Below, piece after piece: positions 8,801 through 16,903 of a DNA stretch of 64,000 nt; position 1 is the first letter of the stretch, and each line of letters begins with the position of its first letter. Origin of the DNA: Bacteroidales bacterium (GTDB taxonomy: Bacteria > Bacteroidota > Bacteroidia > Bacteroidales > UBA10428); NCBI GenBank assembly GCA_016930375.1, contig JAFGGU010000088.1, forward strand, positions 1-64,000, written 5' to 3'. Below the pieces are notes generated by a model. The model saw only the letters and a program-made list of their open reading frames with translations. It had not been told where the DNA came from and did not search any database. The position numbers and the translations under genes are program-made.

Positions 8801-9527
8801 ATATCACGGTTTCTATGGGGCGCAATCTGAAATAATCAGGCTTATCATGAGTCACCGGAGCAAATTGCAATACCTCGGGACCTCTGAGAAAGGCGCAATT
8901 ATCCTTATAGGCGGATACCACCCGGTTTGGATTGCCGGAAGTGGTCAGTTTTATCAGTTGGAAAAGCGAATGTTCCTTTTGGATGCCATCGATGATAAAA
9001 GTGCCATTGAAGATTTTGTGCCTGCAATGCTCGGAATTCACCTGTGAAAATCCGAAGATTTCACTGTCGGTCAGCTTTCTGCCTATCTTTTTAGTCAGCG
9101 CTTCCAGGTAAGCCACTTCATCTTCGTTAAGAGCAAGGCCTTCACGCAGGTTGTAAGCAGCGATATCATGAATAAAGCTGATTTCTTCAGGAACATGCTC
9201 AATCGTGAAAAGATTCTGATCAAGTACTTTGTACAGGGCCTCGAGCATGGCATCATAAACGGGATGATCAACGGCGACCTTTCTGAATATCTCGATTCTT
9301 TCAATGCCGAGGATCCCCATATTCTGCGTTATTTCCACAGCATTTGTGCTCCAGGGAGTAATCATCTCTTTTCGGGGGCCGATATATATACCTGGCACAG
9401 AATTGCTTTCAACCGGTTTTGCGTTGCTAAACAACCAGATCAATTTGTTCACAGTTTGCCTGTCCAACGGAACTGTTGTTTTTACGGCATAAATAAAAAT
9501 GTCGTGAGCTTCAAAGAAAAATATCAT
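5832..9527 (-). CDS. purL: Phosphoribosylformylglycinamidine synthase (FGAR amidotransferase)
   Basis: A 1231-residue single-chain PurL, the usual length for the large form. It converts FGAR, glutamine and ATP to FGAM in de novo purine synthesis in the cytoplasm. Order of domains: N-terminal PurS-like region, linker with SEHCRHK (about 166-172), two AIRS-like halves (ETHNFPTTVEPFNGAATGTG; GGDNYRIGMGGGAVSS; GKDSLSMT), and a C-terminal class I glutaminase domain with the nucleophile Cys in LSLGVCNGCQLM and a late HGEGHFNLP/PHIERAIYPW block. A good Bacteroidota promoter lies just upstream. The amylase start overlaps its 3' end. No other pur genes are adjacent. Confidence 0.97.
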   Translation of the reverse strand: MIFFFEAHDIFIYAVKTTVPLDRQTVNKLIWLFSNAKPVESNSVPGIYIGPRKEMITPWSTNAVEITQNMGILGIERIEIFRKVAVDHPVYDAMLEALYKVLDQNLFTIEHVPEEISFIHDIAAYNLREGLALNEDEVAYLEALTKKIGRKLTDSEIFGFSQVNSEHCRHKIFNGTFIIDGIQKEHSLFQLIKLTTSGNPNRVVSAYKDNCAFLRGPEVLQFAPVTHDKPDYFRLRPIETVISLKAETHNFPTTVEPFNGAATGTGGEIRDRVAGGKGAFPLAGTAVYMTAYPRLNGGRNWETLPERDWLYQTPEQILIKASNGASDFGNKFGQPLICGSLFTFEHGEKGKFWAFDKVIMMAGGIGYANKKHSLKDLPGKGDKIVLLGGDNYRIGMGGGAVSSVATGEYGNAIELNAVQRSNPEMQKRICNAIRALAESEINPVISIHDHGAGGHLNCFSELVESTGGVIEIDKLPIGDPTLSAREIIGNESQERIGMILKDEDTALLQRISERERAPCYIVGEATGNHQFTFRNKDGLNPIDLQLEDIFGNPPKTILQDESSSMKFELPEYTPDKLVEYLENVLQLESVACKDWLTNKVDRSVTGLVAKQQACGIIQLPLNNLAIAALDYVGFKGVATAIGHAPAAGIINPSKGSILAIAEALTNIIWAPVEEGLRGISLSANWMWPCRHEGEDARLYAAVTAASHFALALGINIPTGKDSLSMTQKYKDGSEVFSPGTVIISAAGEVSDFRKTVEPVISDCPETHLLYIDLSRDEFKTGGSCFAQAMNRLGNDAPTVTDPAYFAKAFDTIQQFIRNEEILAGHDISSGGMITALLELCFTRPGAGLKINLDPFPEKDIIKILFSENPGILIQTKNSSTVEKVLCERQIQYYKLGQFAPTGSVDISKAGKQWYLPVEKMRDTWFKTSYLLDRNQCGPVLAKNRFVNYKNQFLHFRFPSGFSGKFSQYGINPKRMAPSGIKSAIIREKGVNGDREMAYIMYLAGFDVKDVHMTDLISGREKLDDVNLIVFVGGFSNSDVLGSAKGWAGAFLYNDEARNALKRYYSRKDTLSLGVCNGCQLMVELDLIVPDHTQKSGMSHNTSGKFESAFLSVQVPDNQSVMFRSLAGSTLGVWVAHGEGHFNLPNGEKEYNISLKYTYPEYPGNPNGSDYAVAGICSGDGRHLAIMPHIERAIYPWNWSYYPEDRRNDEISPWIEAFVNAKTWIRGQKQLQ

Positions 9528-9550
9528 GATAGATTATTAATAAGCCAATG

Positions 9551-9579
9551 CAAAGTTAGTAAAAGGGATCAGTACACAA
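9551..9579 (-). promoter_or_regulatory. Promoter of purL (TTG-N18-TAACTTTG)
   Basis: On the minus strand TTG (9579-9577) and TAACTTTG (9558-9551) are 18 bases apart, a close match to the Bacteroidota -33/-7 consensus (TTTG, about 19, TAnnTTTG). The -7 box ends 24 bases before the purL start codon. The -33 box lies inside the 3' end of the upstream nuclease gene. Confidence 0.65.
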
Positions 9580-10939
9580 TTACTCTGTCCACTTTATTGT
9601 TTCTCAGGTATTGCTTTATGATCTGCTGAACCTCCCTGTTATCAGGGTAAGAATGAATACATTCATGGATGATCGCCTGGTCATTTTCTGCAAATGCTGC
9701 TGCAAAATAACCAAAGCCGATGTACTTTCCATTTTCTATTTTAATGACTGATTTCTCCTCCAAATTTCTTCCGGTATCGATGATCAGCAGATTCTGGATG
9801 CCGAAATCATATCCGGTAATTACTTTCCTGGCCCGCAGGTTGTAAAGCCCGGGAGGCTCTTTTCCAACACATGCGCCCTTGCAGGCACCAATTTCATAAT
9901 GGAAACAATTTCCATCCGAGGGGTAAAGTCCGCACAATTTCTGGCATAAATCATATTTCTCAACCATCCTGTTCATGAAATTGTGGGCTTCGGCCTTGGT
10001 CGTAAAACACATCAGGATGTTGTCATTTGGGCTGGTGGTCTTATTCAGTTCGAATCTTAGATATCCCCTGCTGTCGGTATAGGTGTTCAATTCATAACGG
10101 AAAAGGGACCGGCGTTGTCTCCGGTTGTACAAGGGTTTGTGCTGTTTAATTTCAAAAGATTCCTTTAAAAGGGCAACAAGTTCACTGCCGGTGGATTCAC
10201 ATCCCACGTCGGCAACCTGGTTGCACATTTTCAGGTCCTTTCCATTGGCTGAGCTTGAAAAATGAGATGATACACGGTTTCTGATATTCTTGCTTTTGCC
10301 AATATAAATTAACTCGGCTTCCTGGTTATAAAAATAGTAAACGCCCGGCTCTTCGGGCAGTTTTCTGATTTTGCACGGATCAAGCAGGGGAGGATTTCCC
10401 TTCATCAACTGGGGTGTATCGCCCAGGAAATGCACGGGATTGGAAGCGTCAATGGTCAGAAGCAGATCAAACAGGCCGGCCGTGGCAACAGCATCACCCA
10501 TGGCGCGGTGACGTCCATTGATAGCTATTTTCAACTCTTCACAAATCCTCCCGAGGCTGTAAGACCGGTGTCCCGGAATGAGTTTCCGGCTAAGTTTCAC
10601 TGTGCAAAGCTGTTCACGTTTGTAATCATAGCCTAATCTGCGGTATTCGCCTCGGACAAATCCGTAATCAAACGCCACATTATGGGCGACAAAAATCGCA
10701 TCCTGCGTAAGTTCTACAAGCTCACGGGCAATCTCAAAGAATTTTGGTGCATCAGCCACCATTTCATTGGTAATCCCTGTAAGCGCTCTGATGTTATATG
10801 GAATTCTGCACTCCGGATTGACCAGTGTTGAAAATTCACGAACTATCCGTTGGCCATCATGCAGAAGAACCGCAATTTCAGTTATCTTATCCTCCCTGGG
10901 ATTGCCTCCGGTCGTCTCAATATCAATGATGGCATACAT
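9569..10939 (-). CDS. DnaQ-like 3'-5' exonuclease fused to GIY-YIG (UvrC-like) domain
   Basis: A 456-residue two-domain nuclease. Residues about 1-165 are a DEDDh exonuclease of the DNA polymerase III epsilon family: DIETTG (Asp6, Glu8), HNVAFDYGFV, and HRAMGDA with the catalytic His and Asp. Residues about 195-275 carry a GIY-YIG nuclease domain of the UvrC N-terminal kind (EEPGVYYFYNQEAELIYIGK, then NIRNRVSSHF). The C-terminal 180 residues include a Cys-containing segment (LCGLYPSDGNCFHYEIGACKG). This fusion is known across bacteria (epsilon/UvrC-like proteins) and is thought to act in DNA repair, but its exact job is unsettled. It sits upstream of purL, which has its own promoter. Confidence 0.9.
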   Translation of the reverse strand: MYAIIDIETTGGNPREDKITEIAVLLHDGQRIVREFSTLVNPECRIPYNIRALTGITNEMVADAPKFFEIARELVELTQDAIFVAHNVAFDYGFVRGEYRRLGYDYKREQLCTVKLSRKLIPGHRSYSLGRICEELKIAINGRHRAMGDAVATAGLFDLLLTIDASNPVHFLGDTPQLMKGNPPLLDPCKIRKLPEEPGVYYFYNQEAELIYIGKSKNIRNRVSSHFSSSANGKDLKMCNQVADVGCESTGSELVALLKESFEIKQHKPLYNRRQRRSLFRYELNTYTDSRGYLRFELNKTTSPNDNILMCFTTKAEAHNFMNRMVEKYDLCQKLCGLYPSDGNCFHYEIGACKGACVGKEPPGLYNLRARKVITGYDFGIQNLLIIDTGRNLEEKSVIKIENGKYIGFGYFAAAFAENDQAIIHECIHSYPDNREVQQIIKQYLRNNKVDRVIVY

Positions 10940-10966
10940 GATGCCCGTAAAAATACTTCATTAAAG

Positions 10967-10997
10967 CAAAAAAAACCGGCAAATTCTGCCGGTTTAT
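10967..10997 (-). terminator. Rho-independent terminator of the sugar transferase gene
   Basis: A perfect 9-bp stem (aaaccggca / tgccggttt, 10973-10995) with a 5-base loop. On the minus strand it is followed by a run of eight T, as expected for a terminator of the gene at 11022-12086. Confidence 0.8.
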
Positions 10998-11021
10998 TAA
11001 CATCTTTTCGTTTTTCTGGAT

Positions 11022-12086
11022 TTATAATCCCCGGGCTGCAAATACAGATCTTACAGTACCCATAAAGATTTTCATATCTTCTCCCAGCGACCAGTTCTCA
11101 ACATAATCACGGTCAAGCTGCATCCACTGATCAAAGGGTACCTTGTTCCTGTCGCGTTGAATTTGCCAGGTGCATGTTATTCCGGGTTTGATACACATCC
11201 GTTTCAACTGCCATTCTTTCTGTTCCTTGACTTCGTCGGGCAGCATCGGGCGTGGACCGATAAGAGACATTTCACCCTTCATCACATTGTACAATTGGGG
11301 CACCTCATCCAACCCTGTTTTTCTCAGAAATTTGCCGAAAGGGGTAATCCTCGGATCATTGGCAATCTTAAAAGCAGGTCCGTCAGATTCATTATAAGCC
11401 GCCAGGGAAGCCTTCTGCTTTTCCGCATCAACCACCATGGTTCTGAACTTGTAAATGTAAAACTTTCTGCCACGAAGCCCGACACGTTGCTGTTTAAAGA
11501 GTACCGGCCCGCTTGACGTCTGTTTGATGACAAGGGCCACCATGATCAGGAACGGGGATAACATGAATAACACAAAGAATGCAAAGGTCATCTCCGCCAT
11601 GGATTTTAAAACAAAGCCAAAACGTCTTCTGGGATTCGTTTCCAGAACCTGAAAGTAGAAATCAGCAATAAATCTGTATCCTGATACAGGAACTCTCGGA
11701 GAGGAAAGATTTTGTTGAATTAACAGCGAAACTCCATACTGGCTGCATATTTCAGTGAGTTCGTGCAGATAATCCTCTGACAGGGAGGATGTGCAGCAAA
11801 CGATTTCATCAATAATATCGAACCGCAACAAACTTCTTATATTGGCTTTGGTGGGGTAGATCCTGGAATGACCCGGAAATATTTCCCTTACTGTCGGCGA
11901 ATCCGTTAGTATATATACCACCTGAATTCCCCATTTATCCTTTAGCATCAGTTCATCCAGCATATCCAGGTGCTCTTCATCAACCACAACCATCAGTTTT
12001 TCGATGTTGTACGCGCTCTTTCCCTTCAGACTGCCCTTGCTGACCGAATGGGACAAGGATTTTATTCCCGGCATATTTACTATCAT
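11022..12086 (-). CDS. Undecaprenyl-phosphate sugar-1-phosphate transferase, short form
   Basis: A 354-residue polyprenol-phosphate glycosylphosphotransferase (bacterial sugar transferase family) that would start an exopolysaccharide or O-antigen repeat unit on the lipid carrier at the inner membrane. The catalytic C-terminal half is complete: one membrane segment (about 170-192), then SGPVLFKQQRVGLRGRKFYI, YKFRTM, RITPFGKFLRKTGLDEVPQL and SLIGPRP. The N-terminal half has a soluble Rossmann-like region but lacks the four membrane helices of the usual 450-470-residue relatives, so this is a short form. Two palindromes overlap the start region (12075-12117). An alternative start is Met5 at 12074, right after the first hairpin. 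A terminator follows the gene. Confidence 0.9.
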   Translation of the reverse strand: MIVNMPGIKSLSHSVSKGSLKGKSAYNIEKLMVVVDEEHLDMLDELMLKDKWGIQVVYILTDSPTVREIFPGHSRIYPTKANIRSLLRFDIIDEIVCCTSSLSEDYLHELTEICSQYGVSLLIQQNLSSPRVPVSGYRFIADFYFQVLETNPRRRFGFVLKSMAEMTFAFFVLFMLSPFLIMVALVIKQTSSGPVLFKQQRVGLRGRKFYIYKFRTMVVDAEKQKASLAAYNESDGPAFKIANDPRITPFGKFLRKTGLDEVPQLYNVMKGEMSLIGPRPMLPDEVKEQKEWQLKRMCIKPGITCTWQIQRDRNKVPFDQWMQLDRDYVENWSLGEDMKIFMGTVRSVFAARGL

Positions 12087-12117
12087 TTTTCTGATAGTAA
12101 ATACTCCCGGGGGAGTA
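12075..12117. promoter_or_regulatory. Two adjacent palindromes over the sugar transferase start
   Basis: A perfect 11-bp inverted repeat (ATTTACTATCA 12075-12085, 6-base loop, TGATAGTAAAT 12092-12102) covers the start codon at 12084-12086. Immediately next is the palindrome TACTCCCGGGGGAGTA (12102-12117, 7-bp arms). The first could fold in the mRNA and hide the start codon; the second looks like a dimeric operator site. Confidence 0.5.
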
Positions 12118-12400
12118 AAATGTTGGTAATTTATTACGAGAGTGCCTTTACCTTTGACGAATTGAACGAAATTGTGGACTGAAGATAATTGACCTGAAAA
12201 TTTCAGACGCCGAAAGTAAAAACTGACATTTATCAGTATCTATTATACACTAAACCAATACTTTTGGTTGTTACTCAGGTGAACTTGTTTTATGCGGAAT
12301 CTTTTCCGGTAACCATGAAAGAAACTGTAAATTTAAGTTATCCGGAGATTTTAATAACTGATTGCAAAAAATCATTATTTTTGAAGCTTAAAAAAGTACT
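12087..12400. other. 314-base intergenic region between divergent genes
   Basis: The left end holds the palindromes described at 12075-12117; the right end holds a -7 box for the gene at 12401. In between (12120-12375) the sequence is AT-rich, with no open frame, RNA gene or clear repeat that I could support. Confidence 0.6.
12376..12383 (+). promoter_or_regulatory. Candidate -7 promoter box (TATTTTTG)
   Basis: TATTTTTG fits TAnnTTTG and lies 17 bases before the start codon at 12401. The -33 region has only TTTA. Confidence 0.4.
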
Positions 12401-12892
12401 ATGCCGGAATATTCGATGAGAAAGAACGAGTCGTTGGAAGAAATGGTAACCCGCAGAAATAAAAGGCTGAAGGGGCTCTTCTCAAGATTCGGTATCAATG
12501 TGCGGTTGGTTGGTGATGATAATAAGCCGGCTGTGATTAAAGACGAAGCAATCGTATTATCATGCTATGTTAAGAATTTTGATCTTCATTTCACCAAGGA
12601 ACCGTTCAGTGATGAAATTCTTAAAACTGTCAAGCTAAAGCAGGAACCGGAAATCACAAAGTTTGAATTGCTTGAAGTGCTGGAATTGTGTCAGCACCGG
12701 CCAGTTTTCAAAGTTAGACTTGACGGGAGTGATTTGTTCCTGGTGGGTTACAATTATCTCAATTCGGAAGATGCCGTTGGCAGATACCCGGTATTTGCCA
12801 AACATAAACCCAAAGTATATTTCGATTATGAATACGCCCAGAGCGTGGCTGAAAATCTCAGAACCGACGGTTATAACGTTGTTATCGAATAA
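12401..12892 (+). CDS. Conserved hypothetical protein, 163 aa
   Basis: A soluble 163-residue protein I do not recognise. It has a basic N-terminal helix (about 5-30), a mixed alpha/beta body, no signal peptide, no membrane segment, no Cys cluster and no catalytic motif. Coding-like composition, a promoter box just upstream and a strong terminator just downstream show it is a real single-gene unit. It lies between the sugar transferase and a large sensor kinase but is separated from both by transcription signals, so context gives no functional hint. Confidence 0.75.
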   Translation: MPEYSMRKNESLEEMVTRRNKRLKGLFSRFGINVRLVGDDNKPAVIKDEAIVLSCYVKNFDLHFTKEPFSDEILKTVKLKQEPEITKFELLEVLELCQHRPVFKVRLDGSDLFLVGYNYLNSEDAVGRYPVFAKHKPKVYFDYEYAQSVAENLRTDGYNVVIE

Positions 12893-12910
12893 CAGATCCT
12901 TATAAAATTG

Positions 12911-12941
12911 AAAAAACCCCGGCCCTGACCGGGGTTTTTTT
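12911..12941 (+). terminator. Strong Rho-independent terminator
   Basis: A perfect 12-bp stem (aaaaaaccccgg 12911-12922, loop ccctga, ccggggtttttt 12929-12940) ending in a T run, 18 bases after the stop codon of the 163-residue gene. Confidence 0.92.
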
Positions 12942-12994
12942 ATTTATGTCAATATCTTGGTTTTGTTTTGTTAACAGGTCATTCGCTTTTAGAT

Positions 12995-13002
12995 TAGATT
13001 TG
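12995..13002 (+). promoter_or_regulatory. -7 promoter box of the sensor kinase (TAGATTTG)
   Basis: TAGATTTG is an exact TAnnTTTG match. Transcription should begin around 13009, so the GTG at 13007 would be at or before the transcript start; this favours ATG at 13022 as the real start codon of the kinase. Confidence 0.5.
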
Positions 13003-13021
13003 TATTGTGAATCGATTTTAT

Positions 13022-15793
13022 ATGGAAAGCAAAGATAAAACAGGTTCTGCTATTTCCGGGATTCTTTCGCACAGCCTTATCTCTGATGTTGATCACAGGC
13101 AAATCAGCAGTTTCTTATATGATCAGCTGATCGACGCATTTGTTTTTTTCAGGGCAGTAAAGCCAGTCGACTGGATTCGTGTTGGTGAAGAGAGCAAGCA
13201 ATTAATGCTGCTGGCTGATAATTTCAGAATCGTTGAAATGAATGATGCCTTAATGCTCCAATGCAGTAAGAACCGTGAGATTTTGACGAACCTTACCCTG
13301 GGAAAATACTTTGGCAGAAAGTTTAAAGAAAACAAGGAAGCCTGGAAATCTTTTATCAGAGACGGAGAAGTTTTTTCTGAATTTGTCCTGGAAAAAGAAA
13401 AAGGAAGTCTCTTGTGGATTGAGGCCTCTTACAGGTTTATTAAGGACGAGAAGGGGAAAACGATTGGCATTTTGGCCGTTCAGCGTGATATATCCCAGCG
13501 CAAGATTGCCTTCAGAGCGCATGAAGAAACCGAAGAACGGTTAAGAAAGCTGGCTCATCTTTCATTTCAGGCGATAGCCATTCTGAACCAGGGTAAGGTT
13601 AGTGATCTGAATGAAGCCATGGTGAAAATCACGGGATACAGCCATGAGGAACTTATGTATTCTCAAAAGCTGGCTGCCTGTTTCAAGCGCAGCGTCTCGC
13701 GGGTTATTTTCAGAAAGCGCTGGGATGCTCCTTATGAAGCATTCGAAACGAACTTGTACCGGAAAGACGGAACTTTTATACCTGTCGAAGTAGAAACCCA
13801 GGTTGTAGCCTATGACAACCAGCCGGCCTATGTTATTGGAATAAATGATATCTCAAACCGTAAAAAGATCGAGGATGAAATCGTGAAACTTTCCATCGCC
13901 CTCGACCAGAGCGCAAACGAAATTATCATTACCCGAAAGGATGGTGATATTGAGTATGTGAATCGTTCATTTACGGTCATTACCGGGTATCTTCCTTCAG
14001 AAGTTATAGGGAAAAATCCCAGAATATTAAAGTCTGGAGCACAATCCAGGGAGTTTTACCAGGATATGTGGAAAATTCTGAACAAGGGTCAGCAATGGGA
14101 GGGTGAATTCCTCAACCGTAAAAAAAATGGTGAATTATATTGGGAGACTGCTACAATAACTCCCATTAAAAACAAAGACGGAGAAATCGTCAGGTATATC
14201 GCTATAAAAGAGGACATTACGCGTCGCAAGAAAGCGGAGCAGTCGCTCCGCGAAAGCGAGGAAAAATTCAGATCCATGGTTTCCAACATACCCGGCGTAG
14301 TTTACCGGTGCGCCTATGACGAGGACTGGACTTTATTTTTCATTACAGATGCCATTGAAAATCTTACTGGCTATAGATCCGAGGAATTTCAAAATAATCC
14401 TTCCGTTACCTTTGCTGGTCTTATCCATCCCGATGACCGTTTTATGGTAGCTGAATCGTTAAATGCCGGATTATCGGGTTTCAACCAGTTTAGTATTGAA
14501 TACAGGATCATCACAAAACAAAAGACAGTTAAATGGGTGTCCAACAGCGGACGTCCCGTTTTTAAGGAAGATAACAGCATTCTTTGGCTTGACGGGTTTA
14601 TTTTTGATATAACAGAACGAATCATTGCACTGGATGAATTAAAGAAAGCAAAAATAGCGGCTGAAGAAGCCAATAATGCAAAAAGTGAGTTCCTGGCGAA
14701 CATCAGCCATGAGATCAGGACACCATTGAATTCTGTGCTTGGATTTACGGAACTGCTGGAAGGCCTGACTTCAGACAGCATGCAGATCAAGTATCTGAAC
14801 AGTATCAAAGCCAGTGGAAAGAACCTGATGATGCTGATCAACGATCTGTTGGATTTGTCCAAGATTGAGTCGGGAAAGATGACCCTGCATTACACTTTCT
14901 TTGATATTCGAAGACTTCTTGATGAAATCAGGAATGTTTTTTCACTGAGGGTTGCTATCAAGGGTATCGGATACCATGAAGAGATGGATAAGAATTTTCC
15001 GGCAGAAGTTAAGGTGGATGAGATCAGGCTCAGGCAGATATTAATTAACCTGGTAGGGAATGCTGTTAAGTTTACCCATGACGGTGAAATCAGAATTCTT
15101 GTGAAAGCGCATTCCAAAAGAAAAGATAAAGGATCACTGATGAAACTGGAGATCAAGGTTATTGATACCGGAATAGGTATCCCTGAGAATTCATTCAGGT
15201 TGATTTTTGAATCTTTCCGTCAGCATTCCCAGCTTAATTCCCGCAAGTACGGAGGGACCGGTCTGGGTTTGGCCATTACCAAAAGGCTTGTCGAAGCGAT
15301 GAATGGAAAAATTACAGTGGAAAGCCAGATCGGTAAAGGAAGTACTTTTTCTGTCACTTTTCCAAACGTTGAGTATTCCGAAGTATCTTCCAACTCATTT
15401 GCAAGATCCTATTACCCGCGTGAAATGACTGATAGCGGATACCCCTCTTCTGACAGCAACCTGTCAGACAAACGCGAAAGGTATCTGTTTGACAATAACA
15501 CGGATCTCAACCTGATAAAAAATGCAGATTATCATCTAATGGTCAGACGGTTTGAACAGGAACTTACGACCCAGTGGAAGTTGTACAAGAAAAAGCAACC
15601 CCTGAAAGAGATCCGTTCATTTGCGCAGGAAATAATCGTGCTGGGCAAGAGTTTTAAACTGGGCTTTGTTGCCGAATATGGTGAACAACTTTTGGCTACC
15701 ATCGAAAATTTCGATATTGAAGAAATGCGCCTGAAACTGGATTTATTTCCGGACCTGATAAAACAATTGAAAAAAGTGGGCCATGAAAACTGA
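13022..15793 (+). CDS. Multi-PAS sensor histidine kinase
   Basis: About 923 residues from the ATG at 13022, with no membrane segment, so a cytoplasmic sensor. Four PAS-type domains run from about 20 to 535 (the last three have typical ITGYSHEEL, ITGYLPSEVIG and LTGYRSEEF segments). HisKA follows with the phospho-acceptor His near 563 (NISHEIRTPLN), then HATPase_c (LINLVGNAVKFTHDG, DTGIGIP, GGTGLGL). The last 90 residues form a helical unit resembling an HPt domain but with no His where the phospho-His should be. It overlaps the next gene, a receiver-kinase, by 11 bases, so the two form a phosphorelay pair. Signal unknown; PAS domains could bind a small ligand or cofactor. Confidence 0.93.
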   Translation: MESKDKTGSAISGILSHSLISDVDHRQISSFLYDQLIDAFVFFRAVKPVDWIRVGEESKQLMLLADNFRIVEMNDALMLQCSKNREILTNLTLGKYFGRKFKENKEAWKSFIRDGEVFSEFVLEKEKGSLLWIEASYRFIKDEKGKTIGILAVQRDISQRKIAFRAHEETEERLRKLAHLSFQAIAILNQGKVSDLNEAMVKITGYSHEELMYSQKLAACFKRSVSRVIFRKRWDAPYEAFETNLYRKDGTFIPVEVETQVVAYDNQPAYVIGINDISNRKKIEDEIVKLSIALDQSANEIIITRKDGDIEYVNRSFTVITGYLPSEVIGKNPRILKSGAQSREFYQDMWKILNKGQQWEGEFLNRKKNGELYWETATITPIKNKDGEIVRYIAIKEDITRRKKAEQSLRESEEKFRSMVSNIPGVVYRCAYDEDWTLFFITDAIENLTGYRSEEFQNNPSVTFAGLIHPDDRFMVAESLNAGLSGFNQFSIEYRIITKQKTVKWVSNSGRPVFKEDNSILWLDGFIFDITERIIALDELKKAKIAAEEANNAKSEFLANISHEIRTPLNSVLGFTELLEGLTSDSMQIKYLNSIKASGKNLMMLINDLLDLSKIESGKMTLHYTFFDIRRLLDEIRNVFSLRVAIKGIGYHEEMDKNFPAEVKVDEIRLRQILINLVGNAVKFTHDGEIRILVKAHSKRKDKGSLMKLEIKVIDTGIGIPENSFRLIFESFRQHSQLNSRKYGGTGLGLAITKRLVEAMNGKITVESQIGKGSTFSVTFPNVEYSEVSSNSFARSYYPREMTDSGYPSSDSNLSDKRERYLFDNNTDLNLIKNADYHLMVRRFEQELTTQWKLYKKKQPLKEIRSFAQEIIVLGKSFKLGFVAEYGEQLLATIENFDIEEMRLKLDLFPDLIKQLKKVGHEN

Positions 15794-16880
15794 AGAGCAG
15801 AGTATTTTGATCGTTGACGATGTACCCAAAAATATTCAATTATTGGGAAGTATTCTGAAGGAGGAATCCTATGAACTTGAGTTTGCCACAAGTGGCAAGG
15901 AGGCATTGGAGTGGCTTGATTCCAAACAGTTTGATCTGGTCCTGCTCGATATCATGATGCCTGAAATGGATGGATTTGAAGTTTGCCGCAGAATCAAGGA
16001 GAATCCTGCAACCCGTGAGGTTTCTGTAATATTCCTGACTGCCAAGGCTGACTTTCAAAGTATTATTCAGGGTTTTGAAACCGGAGCCGTTGATTATATT
16101 ACCAAGCCATACAACCGCAAAGAATTGCTGATTCGTGTCAAAACCCACCTCACCATGCAGCAGCAAAGAAAACAATTGGAACTAAGCACTGCATTTGAAA
16201 AAAAGATATTTTCAATTATCGGGCACGATCTTCGTAGTCCGATGGGAAATATCCGCACTTATATCGAAGCCTTCCTGCTTGTGAATAATGATCTCAATGA
16301 GAATGTCATTTCCCTTCTCAAGGATTTATACCTGTTATCAGACAATGCTTTTAACCTCCTGGAAAATCTGTTGAACTGGGCCAAAAGTCAATCCGGAGGC
16401 ATCGTATGCCGGCCACAGACAGATAATATTTCCATGCTGATCAGAAATGTGCTGAACCTTTTTGCCATGCAGGCAGAAAGCAAGAAAATCAGCCTTCAGT
16501 TTTCAGGTGCTGATGTGGTGAATGGTTTTTTTGATCCGGAGCTTATTTCGGTTGTGATCCGCAATCTGGTTTCGAACGCCCTGAAATTCACACCCCATGG
16601 CGGTTCAATCACTCTGAACGCTTACCATCAGACAGAATCAGACCAGGAACGGCTGGTTGTTCAGGTCTCAGATACTGGAACCGGCATACCCCCTGAAATT
16701 GTGGACAACCTGCTTCATAAAAGCATCCACTTCACAACCTATGGAACCGATAACGAGAAAGGCTCCGGACTGGGATTTCAGCTCTGCAAGGAGTTTGTTT
16801 CCCTGAATTCCGGGCATATCTGGATCGAAAGTACTCCCGGTGAAGGCAGTAGCTTTTTTGTGAGCCTGCCTGCAACCTGA
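15783..16880 (+). CDS. Receiver-histidine kinase (REC-HisKA-HATPase)
   Basis: A 365-residue soluble protein with a receiver domain first (residues 5-122; acidic pocket Asp12-Asp13, phospho-acceptor Asp56 in LLDIMMPEMDGF, conserved Lys108) and then a histidine kinase (His148 in IIGHDLRSP; N-box RNLVSNALKFTPHGG; DTGTGIP; GSGLGFQLC). The order is the reverse of classic hybrid kinases: the receiver can control the attached kinase. The 11-base overlap with the PAS kinase upstream implies a direct partnership, with His563 of that protein a likely phosphate donor for Asp56. No DNA-binding output domain is encoded next to it, so the final target is elsewhere. Confidence 0.93.
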   Translation: MKTEEQSILIVDDVPKNIQLLGSILKEESYELEFATSGKEALEWLDSKQFDLVLLDIMMPEMDGFEVCRRIKENPATREVSVIFLTAKADFQSIIQGFETGAVDYITKPYNRKELLIRVKTHLTMQQQRKQLELSTAFEKKIFSIIGHDLRSPMGNIRTYIEAFLLVNNDLNENVISLLKDLYLLSDNAFNLLENLLNWAKSQSGGIVCRPQTDNISMLIRNVLNLFAMQAESKKISLQFSGADVVNGFFDPELISVVIRNLVSNALKFTPHGGSITLNAYHQTESDQERLVVQVSDTGTGIPPEIVDNLLHKSIHFTTYGTDNEKGSGLGFQLCKEFVSLNSGHIWIESTPGEGSSFFVSLPAT

Positions 16881-16903
16881 ACCTGACATCCCCGGATGAC
16901 TGA

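Noticed and set aside
8412-9047. 211-codon plus-strand open frame
   Set aside because: It lies wholly inside purL on the other strand, and its translation shows no domain; the purL frame is clearly the real one.
13007-13022. GTG start for the PAS kinase
   Set aside because: The -7 box at 12995-13002 would start transcription at about this point; ATG at 13022 is more likely.
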